In this document: positions 18,727 to 27,882 of the stretch, in pieces
Position numbering within the stretch: position 1 is the stretch's first letter
Layout: each line of letters begins with the position of its first letter
Source: Rhodobacteraceae bacterium KLH11
GTDB lineage: Bacteria > Pseudomonadota > Alphaproteobacteria > Rhodobacterales > Rhodobacteraceae
DNA length: 64,000 nucleotides
NCBI GenBank assembly: GCA_000158135.1
Contig: DS999531.1
Span: 2,088,051-2,152,050 of the forward strand
Direction: 5' to 3'
The notes under the pieces: model-generated
The model's database searches: none
What the model saw: only the letters and a program-made list of their open reading frames with translations
Told to the model about the DNA's origin: nothing
Program-made: the position numbers and the translations under genes

Positions 18727-20259
18727 ATGAAAGATATCCTTTCCGAACTTGAAGGCCGTCGCGACAATGCGCGATTGGGGGGCGGGCAGAAACGCATCGA
18801 TGCCCAGCATGCGCGCGGCAAGCTGACTGCGCGAGAACGGATCGAATTGCTGGTCGATGAGGGCAGCTTTGAAGAGTTCGACATGTTTGTCAGCCATCGT
18901 TGCACCGATTTCGGTATGGAAAAACAAAAGCCTGCAGGCGATGGGGTGGTGACTGGCTGGGGCACGATCAACGGCCGCATGGTCTATGTGTTTAGTCAGG
19001 ATTTCACCGTATTTGGCGGCTCGTTATCGGAAACCCATGCGCAGAAGATCTGCAAGATCATGGATATGGCGGTGCAGAACGGCGCACCATTGATTGGGAT
19101 CAACGATTCAGGTGGTGCGCGTATTCAGGAAGGTGTGGCCTCGCTTGCGGGGTATGCCGAGGTATTTCAACGCAATATCATGGCCTCGGGCGTAGTGCCG
19201 CAGATCAGCGTGATCATGGGCCCTTGCGCCGGTGGGGCGGTGTATAGCCCGGCCATGACCGACTTTATCTTCATGGTCAAAGATACCTCTTACATGTTCG
19301 TGACCGGCCCCGATGTTGTGAAAACCGTCACCAATGAGGTTGTCACCGCCGAAGAACTGGGCGGTGCCTCGACCCATACCAAGAAGTCCTCGGTCGCTGA
19401 CGGCGCGTTCGAAAACGATGTTGAGGCGCTGGCCGAAGTGCGCCGCCTGGTCGATTTCCTGCCACTTAACAACCGTGAGAAACCACCGGTTCGCCCGTTT
19501 TTTGACGAACCCAACCGGATTGAAACCTCGCTGGATACGCTGGTTCCGGACAACCCGAACACGCCTTATGACATGAAAGAGCTTATCACCAAGGTGGCGG
19601 ATGAGGGCGATTTTTACGAGATACAGGAAGACTACGCCAAAAATATCATCACCGGCTTCATCCGTCTTGAGGGGCAGACCGTTGGCGTGGTCGCAAACCA
19701 GCCGATGGTTCTGGCCGGGTGTCTGGATATCGACAGTTCCCGCAAAGCGGCCCGGTTCGTGCGCTTTTGCGACTGCTTTGAAATCCCGATTCTCACCTTC
19801 GTCGATGTTCCGGGCTTTTTGCCGGGGACATCGCAGGAATATGGTGGCGTGATCAAGCATGGTGCCAAGCTGCTGTTTGCTTACGGCGAAGCCACGGTGC
19901 CCAAAGTTACCGTGATTACCCGCAAAGCGTATGGGGGGGCCTATGACGTTATGGCCTCCAAACACCTGCGCGGAGATTTTAACTATGCGTGGCCTACGGC
20001 TGAAATTGCGGTGATGGGGGCCAAAGGCGCGACCGAGATCATCCATCGCGCTGATCTGGGTGATGCTGAAAAAATTGCCCAGCACACGCAGGATTACGAA
20101 GATCGCTTTGCCAACCCCTTTGTGGCCGCCGAGCGCGGTTTCATTGATGAAGTGATCATGCCCCAATCCACGCGTCGGCGCGTGTCACGGGCTTTTGCGA
20201 GCCTGCGGGGTAAGCAGTTGAAGAACCCGTGGAAGAAGCATGACAATATTCCATTGTAA
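18727..20259 (+). CDS. pccB: Propionyl-CoA carboxylase beta subunit
   Basis: A 510-residue carboxyltransferase subunit. With PccA it converts propionyl-CoA, ATP and bicarbonate to methylmalonyl-CoA, and it works in propionate use and the ethylmalonyl-CoA-type routes. Acyl-CoA pocket motifs are present: [13 protein letters not shown] near residue 125 and [16 protein letters not shown] near residue 164, with the second crotonase-like half from about 300 ([11 protein letters not shown] near 400). I start at ATG 18727, where the protein aligns with the family; the frame is open for 24 codons upstream but lacks family sequence there. Confidence 0.95.
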   Translation: MKDILSELEGRRDNARLGGGQKRIDAQHARGKLTARERIELLVDEGSFEEFDMFVSHRCTDFGMEKQKPAGDGVVTGWGTINGRMVYVFSQDFTVFGGSLSETHAQKICKIMDMAVQNGAPLIGINDSGGARIQEGVASLAGYAEVFQRNIMASGVVPQISVIMGPCAGGAVYSPAMTDFIFMVKDTSYMFVTGPDVVKTVTNEVVTAEELGGASTHTKKSSVADGAFENDVEALAEVRRLVDFLPLNNREKPPVRPFFDEPNRIETSLDTLVPDNPNTPYDMKELITKVADEGDFYEIQEDYAKNIITGFIRLEGQTVGVVANQPMVLAGCLDIDSSRKAARFVRFCDCFEIPILTFVDVPGFLPGTSQEYGGVIKHGAKLLFAYGEATVPKVTVITRKAYGGAYDVMASKHLRGDFNYAWPTAEIAVMGAKGATEIIHRADLGDAEKIAQHTQDYEDRFANPFVAAERGFIDEVIMPQSTRRRVSRAFASLRGKQLKNPWKKHDNIPL

Positions 20260-20281
20260 TGCTTCATCCTGCCACCAGACC

Positions 20282-20749
20282 ATGACCCAGCTGATCCGAG
20301 ATAAGAACGCGCAGGCGCACGCAACCCCGAAGGGAGGAGACCGCCCTTGGCGGCTTTGGGGTTGCGCTTTGGCGCTTGCGGTGGCCTCAGCCGCCAGCAC
20401 AACACTGGCCAACAACCTTTTGCCGGTCCCTTCGGGACAACCGGTCGAGCTCGGCAATGTGTTGCTCGATACCAATCCCGGTGAACTTTGGGTCCGGTTT
20501 CGTTTTATCGCGCCCAAGATCGGCTCGACAGTGGGCCAGATCTCTTACGATGTATCGGTGATCGACATGGCGCATCTGTGCCAGACGCTGGCAATTCCTT
20601 ATGTCGCGCAACACGAACTGGAACCTGCCCGTGTGGTGATCTCGTTCTCGGATCGGGCGGTTGAATTTGGCGCGTCCGATCCCGATGTGACCCAGTTTTT
20701 CGAGGTCTACCGTCTGGAGCAATCCATGTGTATCTGGGAGGCACTCTGA
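20282..20749 (+). CDS. Secreted hypothetical protein, probably DUF6497
   Basis: A 155-residue protein with a long N-terminal region before a signal-like hydrophobic stretch (LWGCALALAVASAASTTLA, about residues 28-47). The mature part is beta-rich, with GELWVRFRFIAPKIG and a closing EQSMCIWEAL. It resembles the small roseobacter family often found between pccB and pccA (DUF6497); this name is from memory. An alternative ATG at 20240 overlaps pccB. No catalytic motif is visible. The steady position suggests co-transcription with pccB. Confidence 0.6.
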   Translation: MTQLIRDKNAQAHATPKGGDRPWRLWGCALALAVASAASTTLANNLLPVPSGQPVELGNVLLDTNPGELWVRFRFIAPKIGSTVGQISYDVSVIDMAHLCQTLAIPYVAQHELEPARVVISFSDRAVEFGASDPDVTQFFEVYRLEQSMCIWEAL

Positions 20750-20801
20750 CCATGAACACGTGTTCTCAGGGTGCCGATACCCCAACGTAACAGAGGTGCA
20801 T

Positions 20802-20879
20802 ATGATCGCTTCGTACTGGCAGATCTGCCTTTTCTCTCATTTGTTCAAAACCAAGACCGGCGAGGTTTCATCATGCTGA
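20802..20879 (+). CDS. Possible 25-residue upstream ORF
   Basis: A short frame with ATG at 20802, preceded by AGAGGTGC, beginning MIASYWQICLFSHLF. Its TGA (20877-20879) overlaps the ATG of the next gene at 20873, so it could couple translation. It is too short to judge by composition and may be chance. Confidence 0.3.
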   Translation: MIASYWQICLFSHLFKTKTGEVSSC

Positions 20880-21226
20880 AACACCGTGGTTTCCCAGGGC
20901 GTCTGCCGGGCACTGACTTTCAGTTCACGATCCGGCGCGCCAATCCCAAAGGTGTGACCCCGCTGACCCGGCGCGAACGTTTCCGGGATCGCAAGCCTGC
21001 TGACAAGCGTGCGGATGCGGCGTTTATCGAGGCCCTGTGGGCGCATTTCGGGGATCAGCCCTTTGAGCGGGGCAATCTGGATGCCGGTCGGTTGAGCTGG
21101 TTGTTTGAACGCGAAGTAGTTGCTGCCGAAGATCCGTTTGATCCGGCCAGCTATGACGCATTGCTTGTCATTGATCCGGGTGCCGCGCGTCAATCATTTC
21201 CGGATATTTTCGACGGGGTGAACTGA
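20873..21226 (+). CDS. Conserved hypothetical protein in pcc region
   Basis: A 117-residue soluble, charged protein without signal peptide or membrane segment. It begins MLKHRGFPGRLPGTDFQF, and a basic stretch RRERFRDRKPADKR lies at about residues 33-46. ATG 20873 has GAGG 8 bases upstream. I do not recognise a domain. It is the last gene on this strand before the convergent porin and probably part of the pccB transcript. Confidence 0.6.
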   Translation: MLKHRGFPGRLPGTDFQFTIRRANPKGVTPLTRRERFRDRKPADKRADAAFIEALWAHFGDQPFERGNLDAGRLSWLFEREVVAAEDPFDPASYDALLVIDPGAARQSFPDIFDGVN

Positions 21227-21261
21227 TCTTGCTGGCGGCTGCTGCGCATACCACTCAGGTC

Positions 21262-21300
21262 TTTCACGATAGTGAAACCCTGCCCGCGAACGGGCAGGGT
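21262..21300. terminator. Bidirectional hairpin between pcc-region gene and porin
   Basis: Between the convergent genes lies a perfect 10 bp stem, ACCCTGCCCG-CGAA-CGGGCAGGGT (21277-21300). A second small stem, TTTCAC-GATA-GTGAAA (21262-21277), sits beside it. There is no long T run, but on the minus strand TTTCAC follows the stem. It likely serves the abundant porin message. Confidence 0.6.
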
Positions 21301-21312
21301 GAATTGCATGTA

Positions 21313-22467
21313 TCAGAAGTTCAGCTGTGCTGCCAACTGGATACGGCTTGCGTCAAAGTCGCGGCCAGAGTTCACATCATTCCGCTCGCCATAGAAGTAT
21401 TCGGCGCTGAAGGTCAGATCGTCTGTCGCTTTGTAGAACACGTTGAAGTGAACGGTTTCTTTGTCGGTGAAGGCCAAATCACCTGTCGAGGTCGGCAGGT
21501 CATAGTTTTCTTCACCGTAGGCGACACCGACGTTCCATTTTTCACCGATGTCCTGACGGAACTCGACGGTGAAACCGTCAACGTCATTGGCTTCACCGCC
21601 GACGATGGCGTCACCTGCACCGATCAGATACGGCCCGAGGGCCTCACCGTCGACATAGTTGACCTGGAACAGGCCGCCTTCCCAAGGACGGACGGAAGCA
21701 GACAGGGTATAACCGGTCTGGTCGACCTCAACATCGCCGCTTTCAGCTTTGCCGTAAAGGACTGCGGCGCGGGCGAGGAATGTGCCGTCGTTGTATTCTG
21801 CCGATCCTGTGAAGATAGGATCGTTCGAGTTCGAGCCGCCAACATTCTCTTCGATGGACACAGCGAAGCTGGTGTTTTGAAGGCCGAACGAGTTCGTATA
21901 GCGCACCTGCGGCACACGAGCGAAGGCAATACCAACCGGACCGTCGAATTCGACGGACGTCGGATAGCTGTCCAGCGGCTGGAAGTTGGTCCAGGTCTGA
22001 CCGATCAGCCAATGGTCACCGATGGTGATGTTGGCATGGCGCAGACGCAGTTCGGCAGTACCGTTGCTGGCGAACAGGTCCAGTTCCAGCTGACCACCGA
22101 TTTCACCGATCGCGCTGGGCGTGCTGGTGCGCAGGCCGATCCGCGATTGGCGAACGGTTGCGCCAAACGTGCCGCTGGTCGCGTTGTCGGGCTCACCGAT
22201 CTCCGAGGTGTTGGCTGTATCGCCCAGTTCGAAGTCGAAATCGTAGAAGAAGTCAGCTTTGATGTAGCCGTAGACATCCAGTGTCGTGTTGCCGATCCGC
22301 AGATCTCCGCCGCTCGTGCCGACTTTGCCGGCCTCCAGCGCCTCGACTCTGGCGCGCAAAGCGTCCAGTTCGGATTGTGTTTGCGCGTCTTGTGCCAGGG
22401 CCTGCATACCAGTCACGGAAAGCGCGCTGGCAGCAAGCAGGCTAGCAGTTTTACCCTTATTTATCAT
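21313..22467 (-). CDS. Outer-membrane porin, DcaP-like
   Basis: A 384-residue outer-membrane protein. Residues 1-25 are a signal peptide ending MQALAQ. A short coiled coil follows (SELDALRARVEALEAG), as in DcaP-like trimeric porins, and then many alternating beta strands ending in a C-terminal Phe (LAAQLNF), the outer-membrane assembly signal. I chose ATG 22467 because AAGGAAC precedes it and the signal peptide starts there, not the longer frame from 22515. A long AT-rich leader suggests strong or regulated expression. Substrate unknown; DcaP porins favour anions such as dicarboxylates. Confidence 0.85.
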   Translation of the reverse strand: MINKGKTASLLAASALSVTGMQALAQDAQTQSELDALRARVEALEAGKVGTSGGDLRIGNTTLDVYGYIKADFFYDFDFELGDTANTSEIGEPDNATSGTFGATVRQSRIGLRTSTPSAIGEIGGQLELDLFASNGTAELRLRHANITIGDHWLIGQTWTNFQPLDSYPTSVEFDGPVGIAFARVPQVRYTNSFGLQNTSFAVSIEENVGGSNSNDPIFTGSAEYNDGTFLARAAVLYGKAESGDVEVDQTGYTLSASVRPWEGGLFQVNYVDGEALGPYLIGAGDAIVGGEANDVDGFTVEFRQDIGEKWNVGVAYGEENYDLPTSTGDLAFTDKETVHFNVFYKATDDLTFSAEYFYGERNDVNSGRDFDASRIQLAAQLNF

Positions 22468-22594
22468 GGGGATAGTTCCTTGTGTGCGAGTGTGCACGGA
22501 TACATTTTCACGCAAGCGAATTTGATGGAAATCACCAAACTGAGAGGAAATTCACAAAATTTCTCAAGCAAACGTGAGATGGAATTCCCCTCCA

Positions 22595-22610
22595 TTCACG
22601 GAACGGTGAA
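22595..22610. promoter_or_regulatory. Inverted repeat upstream of porin
   Basis: TTCAC-GGAACG-GTGAA, arms of 5 bp separated by 6, about 130 bp before the porin ATG in an AT-rich region. Possible operator; the binding protein is unknown. Confidence 0.35.
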
Positions 22611-22895
22611 ATTACTGTTTAAATTGCTGACAAAATTTAATTTTTTCGCAACTTCCCGATCGCTTTTTCGTGAAGAGTTTTACGCGCTTCCCAGCCGGGT
22701 GGATGCAATTTGTAACGGAAACGTGACAGGGTTTCCCGCGACTGGGTTCAAGCTCGATCACCGTTATCGCAACCATTGTCGTGTCGGCGCAAATCTGCGT
22801 GAGGTTTGGCTTGATGGGCAGGTTTCAGCCGGAATCACAAACGGAAACAATCATTGGTTGTCGCCCCGGATTGGTCTGTGCACAGTCCAGAGGCC

Positions 22896-23003
22896 GTGCG
22901 ACTCTACTTTGCCTGCGTCGCACAAGCACCTACTATTCCGTACCCCTTCCTTCCGCAGGCAGGCTCGTGTTCCCCGCATGATCCTGTCTGCGGTTTTCTT
23001 TTT
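22896..23003 (+). ncRNA. Candidate small RNA or attenuator with intrinsic terminator
   Basis: Two hairpins are visible. The first is GTGCGAC (22896-22902) with GTCGCAC (22917-22923). The second is CCGCAGGCAGG (22953-22963) with CCTGTCTGCGG (22983-22993), 11 bp with one G-U pair, followed by TTTTCTTTTT: a textbook terminator. TGCCTGCG (22910-22917), in the loop of the first hairpin, is exactly complementary to CGCAGGCA inside the terminator, so an alternative antiterminator fold is possible. No ORF ends here, which suggests a small RNA, or an attenuator for the lipoprotein gene 130 bp downstream. Confidence 0.4.
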
Positions 23004-23132
23004 GCCCGGCGCGCGCAGAAGCTGGCGGAAAACTGCGCAATTTCCGGGGATGCGGCCTGTGTTATTGCATAACAACGTGCAAAATCGGCATCTGCGGTCA
23101 AAGGCAACAAGAAATCAAAAAGGGCAGAACTC

Positions 23133-23336
23133 ATGCAGAGCTCACGAATTATCCTTGCATTGGCAACCTGCGCGGGCCTGGCGGCCTGTGGCGATTCCAC
23201 TGGTGAACAGGCCTTGCTGGGGGGTGGCGCAGGGGCGTTGGGGGCGGCGGTCCTCAATGCCGACCCGTTGTTCGGCGCAGCCGTTGGGGCCGCGGGCAAC
23301 GTGCTTTACTGCAAGACGCAGAACAACTGTAACTGA
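23133..23336 (+). CDS. Small glycine-rich lipoprotein
   Basis: A 67-residue lipoprotein. Residues 1-18 are a signal peptide with lipobox LAAC (Cys near 19). Glycine-zipper-like repeats follow (LGGGAGALGAAV, then FGAAVGAAGN). The end holds two cysteines (LYCKTQNNCN). Such small proteins lie in the envelope; role unknown. It lies 117 bp before pccA. Confidence 0.75.
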   Translation: MQSSRIILALATCAGLAACGDSTGEQALLGGGAGALGAAVLNADPLFGAAVGAAGNVLYCKTQNNCN

Positions 23337-23453
23337 CACCGAATTCCCGGGGGCGGTCGACGCCCCGACCGTTTTCGCGCATTACGCCGCTGCGGGGTTA
23401 ACGCCCCGTGGCGGCGTTTCGCGTTTCCAGACCATCAAGACAAAGGACGTTCC

Positions 23454-25499
23454 ATGTTCAACAAGATCCTGATCGCCAACCGGGGCGAGATCGCCTGCCG
23501 GGTCATCAAGACCGCTCGCAAGATGGGGATTGGCACCGTTGCCATTTATTCGGATGCGGACAAGAACGCGCTGCATGTGTCGATGGCAGATGAGGCGGTG
23601 CATATCGGCCCGCCGCCAGCGAACCAATCCTATATCGTGATTGACAAGGTGATGGATGCGATCCGTCAAAGCGGTGCGCAGGCCGTTCATCCGGGATATG
23701 GTTTCCTGTCGGAAAACGCCAAATTCGCCGAGGCGCTGGATGCCGCCGGTGTTGCTTTTGTCGGCCCGCCGGTAGGGGCGATTGAAAGCATGGGCGACAA
23801 GATCACCTCGAAAAAGATTGCGCAGGATGCAGGTGTTTCGACCGTGCCCGGCTATATGGGTCTGATCGAGGATGCGGAAGAGGCCGTGAAAATCTCGAAC
23901 CAGATCGGCTATCCGGTGATGATCAAGGCCAGCGCCGGGGGCGGCGGCAAGGGGATGCGGATCGCCTGGAATGATGACGAGGCGCGCGAAGGTTTCCAAT
24001 CGTCCAAGAACGAGGCGGCGAATTCCTTTGGGGACGACCGGATCTTCATCGAGAAATTCGTAACCCAGCCGCGTCACATCGAAATTCAGGTTCTGTGCGA
24101 CAGCCATGGTAATGGTATCTATCTGGGTGAACGCGAATGCTCGATCCAGCGTCGCAACCAGAAAGTGGTGGAAGAAGCCCCATCGCCCTTCCTTGACGTG
24201 GCAACCCGTAAAGCAATGGGGGAGCAGGCCGTCGCTTTGGCCAAGGCTGTGGATTATGCCAGCGCGGGCACAGTCGAGTTTATCGTGGACGGCGACAAGA
24301 ACTTTTATTTCCTCGAAATGAACACCCGCCTGCAGGTGGAGCATCCGGTAACCGAGCTGATCACGGGTGTCGATCTGGTCGAGCAAATGATCCGCGTCGC
24401 GGCGGATGAGAAGCTGACGATCGCGCAAGAGGACGTGAAACTGACCGGTTGGGCGATTGAAAATCGGCTTTATGCAGAGGACCCGTATCGTGGTTTCTTG
24501 CCTTCGATTGGCCGTTTGACGCGTTATCGCCCGCCACAGGAAACGGCGGCGGGCCCAATGCTCGTGAATGGCAAATGGCAGGGCGAAGCCCCCGAAGGTA
24601 CGGCAGCGGTGCGCAATGATACCGGCGTCTATGAGGGCGGTGAGATCAGCATGTACTATGACCCCATGATCGCCAAACTCTGCACCTGGGCGCCGACCCG
24701 CGAACAGGCGATCGAGGCGATGCGCGTGGCGCTGGACAGTTTCGAGGTTGAGGGCATAGGCCACAACCTTCCGTTCCTGTCGGCAGTGATGGATCATCCC
24801 AAGTTCATCAGTGGCGACATGACGACAGCTTTCATCGCCGAAGAATATCCGGAAGGGTTCGAAGGTGTCGAATTGCCCGCAGAAGACCTGCGCCGTATTG
24901 CTGCGTCTTGCGCGGCCATGCACCGGGTTGCCGAAATTCGCCGGACCCGCGTTTCGGGGCGTATGGATAACCACGAACGCAAGGTTGGCGCGGACTGGGT
25001 CGTAACTTTGCAGGATCAGGAGTTCGAGGTCACCATCGAGGCGGATCAGGAGGGCTCTAGCGTTACATTCGCTGATGGTAGCGTGTTGCGTGTGACATCG
25101 GATTGGACACCGGGGGATCAGCTGGCCCTTCTGGACGTTGATCAGAGCCCGCTGGTTTTAAAGGTCGGCAAGATCTCGGGCGGGTTCCGTGTGCGAAACC
25201 GGGGCGCGGACCTCAAGGTCCGTGTCCGCACGCCGCGTCAGGCTGAACTGGCCCGTTTGATGCCGGAAAAACTGCCCCCGGATACGTCGAAAATGTTGCT
25301 TTGCCCGATGCCGGGCCTGATCGTCAAAATTGATGTTGAGGTCGGGCAGGAGGTGCAGGAGGGGCAGGCGCTCTGCACTGTTGAGGCGATGAAGATGGAA
25401 AACATCCTGCGCGCGGAAAAGAAAGGCACGGTTGCCAAGATTAATGCCGGTCCGGGTGACAGCCTTGCCGTGGACGACGTGATTATGGAGTTCGAATAA
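23454..25499 (+). CDS. pccA: Propionyl-CoA carboxylase alpha (biotin) subunit
   Basis: A 681-residue biotin-dependent subunit. The biotin carboxylase part covers residues 1-450, with ATP-grasp loop ASAGGGGKGMR near 158-168 and EMNTRLQVEHPVTE near 288. A linker (BT) domain follows, and a C-terminal biotinyl domain with EAMKM, whose Lys near 646 carries biotin. It pairs with PccB encoded 3.2 kb upstream on the same strand; a porin and a lipoprotein gene lie between. ATG 23454 is preceded by AAAGGACG. Confidence 0.95.
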   Translation: MFNKILIANRGEIACRVIKTARKMGIGTVAIYSDADKNALHVSMADEAVHIGPPPANQSYIVIDKVMDAIRQSGAQAVHPGYGFLSENAKFAEALDAAGVAFVGPPVGAIESMGDKITSKKIAQDAGVSTVPGYMGLIEDAEEAVKISNQIGYPVMIKASAGGGGKGMRIAWNDDEAREGFQSSKNEAANSFGDDRIFIEKFVTQPRHIEIQVLCDSHGNGIYLGERECSIQRRNQKVVEEAPSPFLDVATRKAMGEQAVALAKAVDYASAGTVEFIVDGDKNFYFLEMNTRLQVEHPVTELITGVDLVEQMIRVAADEKLTIAQEDVKLTGWAIENRLYAEDPYRGFLPSIGRLTRYRPPQETAAGPMLVNGKWQGEAPEGTAAVRNDTGVYEGGEISMYYDPMIAKLCTWAPTREQAIEAMRVALDSFEVEGIGHNLPFLSAVMDHPKFISGDMTTAFIAEEYPEGFEGVELPAEDLRRIAASCAAMHRVAEIRRTRVSGRMDNHERKVGADWVVTLQDQEFEVTIEADQEGSSVTFADGSVLRVTSDWTPGDQLALLDVDQSPLVLKVGKISGGFRVRNRGADLKVRVRTPRQAELARLMPEKLPPDTSKMLLCPMPGLIVKIDVEVGQEVQEGQALCTVEAMKMENILRAEKKGTVAKINAGPGDSLAVDDVIMEFE

Positions 25500-25502
25500 T
25501 CC

Positions 25503-26384
25503 ATGCAACAACGGATGGCGATCTTGTTGGTCTGGGTAGGCGGCGTTGCGGCGGTGTTTCTTGCACTGTCCGTTCTGGCGTTTGGCGTGCCTTTGGACAA
25601 GGGGCCGTCCGTTGCTTTGCTTCTGGTGGTGATCAGCGCATCAGGATGGCTTTATCTGCGTCATACTGGCGATGATGCGCAGGTTACGCATACGGTCATC
25701 TTCAAGTTTCTGATCTCGATCGCGCTGCCGGTTCTGGCATTTCTTGGCGCGCCGCTGCTGGTTCTGTCGCAGTTTTACGATATCGAGATCAGGCTGTGGC
25801 AGGCGATCATAGCGGGGCTGGTTATCGCGACCGGCTGGTTGACCTCAGCCGTCTTTAGTGAGTTGGAACGCAAGCGTGCCAAGGCCGAGAAGCTGCGGGA
25901 TTATCACAAGGCGCTTTATGCCGAGATCGGCTACACGCTGCAGACTCTGCTGGACAGGGGTGAGGCGGAAACCGAGGCGGCGCGCATCGTGGCGCAAATG
26001 CGGGGTAGCAAAAAGTTTATCCCCTTCATCCCGCGTGAGCATCACGATTTCCTGTACGATTCACTGGTTGGCGAGATCGAGGTTCTGCCCCGTGTCACCA
26101 TCGATGCGATTGTGGCCTATTACAGCCAGATAAAATCCATGACAGCGCTGGCTGACGACATGAGGGGCGAGGCGTTTCGCAGCCCGGGGATGCAGCAGGA
26201 ACGGCGCATCCTGATGTATCAGGATTACTTTGAAATGCGAAAAAACGCGTTTGCCATGGGCCAGCACGCGCTACGTTTGATCAAGGAATATGCTGAAAAA
26301 GGGCCAGCTGCCGCCGAAGCGCTGGCCGCACGTATCAATAGCCAGGCCGCGGCCCCGTCCGACCTGTCACAGGGATCGGAGTGA
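25503..26384 (+). CDS. Hypothetical inner-membrane protein downstream of pccA
   Basis: A 293-residue protein with four hydrophobic segments in residues 5-120 and then a long charged, helical cytosolic part (ELERKRAKAEKLRDYHKALY near 120-140). It starts 3 bp after the pccA stop, so it belongs to the same operon. I do not recognise the family. The position hints at a link to propionate metabolism, but nothing in the sequence proves it. Confidence 0.65.
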   Translation: MQQRMAILLVWVGGVAAVFLALSVLAFGVPLDKGPSVALLLVVISASGWLYLRHTGDDAQVTHTVIFKFLISIALPVLAFLGAPLLVLSQFYDIEIRLWQAIIAGLVIATGWLTSAVFSELERKRAKAEKLRDYHKALYAEIGYTLQTLLDRGEAETEAARIVAQMRGSKKFIPFIPREHHDFLYDSLVGEIEVLPRVTIDAIVAYYSQIKSMTALADDMRGEAFRSPGMQQERRILMYQDYFEMRKNAFAMGQHALRLIKEYAEKGPAAAEALAARINSQAAAPSDLSQGSE

Positions 26385-26502
26385 ACGGAATGTTTGGATC
26401 TTTCTCCATCCGGTTTTCCTTTCCTTGGGTTCTGAAGGGGCCTTATGCCCCATCTGCATTAAATATAAGTGAACGAAGGACATTTCACAAGAGGCGTATG
26501 CC

Positions 26503-26949
26503 TCAGCCGCCTTCGCGCCGTTCGCGGATTTCACGTTCGCGCAAGGGGGTTTTGTCGATGGAACGGCCAATCTCACGCACGCTCCACGGGCTGGGTTTGC
26601 GCAGCTTGACCACGCCATCCTTGTCGACGAACACCATCTGGAACCCGCGTGGCCGCAATTGTGACCGGATGGGTGAGCGCGCATCCGGGTCGGTGTCGGT
26701 CAGCACGACCACGTCGCGATCCCGCATTGCGTCTTCTCCGTCCAGCAGCATATCGATCTGCTGCTGGAACCTCGGGTCGGCGGGTGTGTCCGCGAAGACG
26801 ACGATGGGTCGGCTGACCCACAGAAACTCGCTGAGCTCACTTTCGCCGACCGGGCGCACGAAACTGTCATCTGATGATACAGCGCCATCAGCAGCCAAAG
26901 CCGCCAGCGGGAATAGCGCCGAGAAAACAAGGGCAAGCGTGCGTGTCAT
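26503..26949 (-). CDS. DUF4174 domain exported protein
   Basis: A 148-residue protein with signal peptide at residues 1-19 (ending LAALAA). The rest fits DUF4174, a thioredoxin-like fold domain without a CxxC pair here (RPIVVFADTPADPRFQQQ, then FQMVFVDKDGVVKLRKPSPW). Family role unknown. It lies on the opposite strand between the pccA operon and the mutase operon. Confidence 0.75.
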   Translation of the reverse strand: MTRTLALVFSALFPLAALAADGAVSSDDSFVRPVGESELSEFLWVSRPIVVFADTPADPRFQQQIDMLLDGEDAMRDRDVVVLTDTDPDARSPIRSQLRPRGFQMVFVDKDGVVKLRKPSPWSVREIGRSIDKTPLREREIRERREGG

Positions 26950-27066
26950 GGGGCCTCCTGTTCCATCGAATATAGCCTTTGTTCAGAGGATTGCGACTGG
27001 CGAAATGCGCAAGCCCATCAAAAATCTGCGCTCCACAGGGCTGGACCAGCCCAGAGAGGTGCGCGG

Positions 27067-27882
27067 ATGGAGGTGATCCTGCATTGTGGTGCACATCGCT
27101 GCGCAACCACCAGTTTCCAAAACTATCTAAGCCGCAATGCGCGTGACTTAAGACGCCAAGGGGTGGTGTACTGGGATCCCGCGCATACGCGGGCCAATGG
27201 CCTGAACAGCCTGAACAAACTCACGCCTGAGGTTTGCGCGGCGTTGTCTGACGAATTGGATGCGTGTGAACAACAGGGGGCGACGCAGCTTTTGGTCAGT
27301 CAGGAAAACTTTGTCGGTTCGATGGAACGCAATATTGGCTATGCGTCTCTCTATCCAAACCTGTATGAGCGCGGGTTGCTGCTGGCAAAGGCTTTCGATG
27401 GCCGCGTCAGTAAACTTGCCCTGAACATTCGGGCGCTAGATATGTACTGGACTTCTGTGGCGGCCTACAAGTTCAGACAGGGGCGTGAGCCGATTCAGCA
27501 GGCAACCTGGCGACGTATCGTGCGCAGCAAACGCAGTTGGCGCGACGTGATCACGGATCTGGGTCGCGCTTTTCCGGGTATCCCGCTGCTTGTCCTGCCG
27601 TTTGAGGATTTTGCCGGTCAGCAGCAGGCTCAGCTTGAGGTGCTCATGGCGCGCGCGGCACCTGAAACAGGGGACGGGCTGGCGCTGAATGGTGCGCCCA
27701 AACCGGCCCCTTCCGGATTGAATGTTGAACAAGCGATGAAGCTTTGGGCTGACTATGCGGATGATCTGGCCTGGCTGGCCGAGGGTGCGGATGGGCTGGC
27801 TGAACTTATCTGTCACACAAATGACAATGATCACGGGCTTGCATCTTCTGATGCCCGAATTGAACAGAGGAAATCGAGATGA
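27067..27882 (+). CDS. Sulfotransferase-like protein
   Basis: A 271-residue soluble protein. The N-terminus [17 protein letters not shown] looks like the 5'-phosphosulfate loop of PAPS-dependent sulfotransferases, and [10 protein letters not shown] and [14 protein letters not shown] fit the later strands, where a related 3' phosphate site would lie. Acceptor unknown. Its last codons overlap the mutase gene (ATGA), so both are made from one message. Why a sulfotransferase should be coupled to methylmalonyl-CoA mutase is unclear. Confidence 0.65.
   Translation: MEVILHCGAHRCATTSFQNYLSRNARDLRRQGVVYWDPAHTRANGLNSLNKLTPEVCAALSDELDACEQQGATQLLVSQENFVGSMERNIGYASLYPNLYERGLLLAKAFDGRVSKLALNIRALDMYWTSVAAYKFRQGREPIQQATWRRIVRSKRSWRDVITDLGRAFPGIPLLVLPFEDFAGQQQAQLEVLMARAAPETGDGLALNGAPKPAPSGLNVEQAMKLWADYADDLAWLAEGADGLAELICHTNDNDHGLASSDARIEQRKSR

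Larger units (their letters stand above)
22468..23132. other. 665 bp non-coding region between porin and lipoprotein genes
   Basis: No convincing protein gene here. The left part (22490-22660) is AT-rich and should hold the porin promoter and leader; it contains an inverted repeat TTCAC-N6-GTGAA at 22595-22610. The right part (22890-23003) is GC-rich and structured and ends in an intrinsic terminator, described separately. The last 130 bases lead into the lipoprotein gene. Frames in this region are shadows. Confidence 0.6.

Noticed and set aside
22850..23010. Possible SRP RNA or 6S RNA
   Set aside because: The SRP tetraloop region and the 6S open-bubble pattern are not recognisable. I keep only the neutral call of a structured RNA candidate.
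21229..23472. A 747-codon open frame across the porin and the spacer
   Set aside because: It runs antisense to the porin and through non-coding sequence into pccA. No domain, and unlikely composition.
26437..26451. Short hairpin GGGGC-CTTAT-GCCCC after the pccA operon
   Set aside because: Only 5 bp and no T run; too weak to call a terminator.
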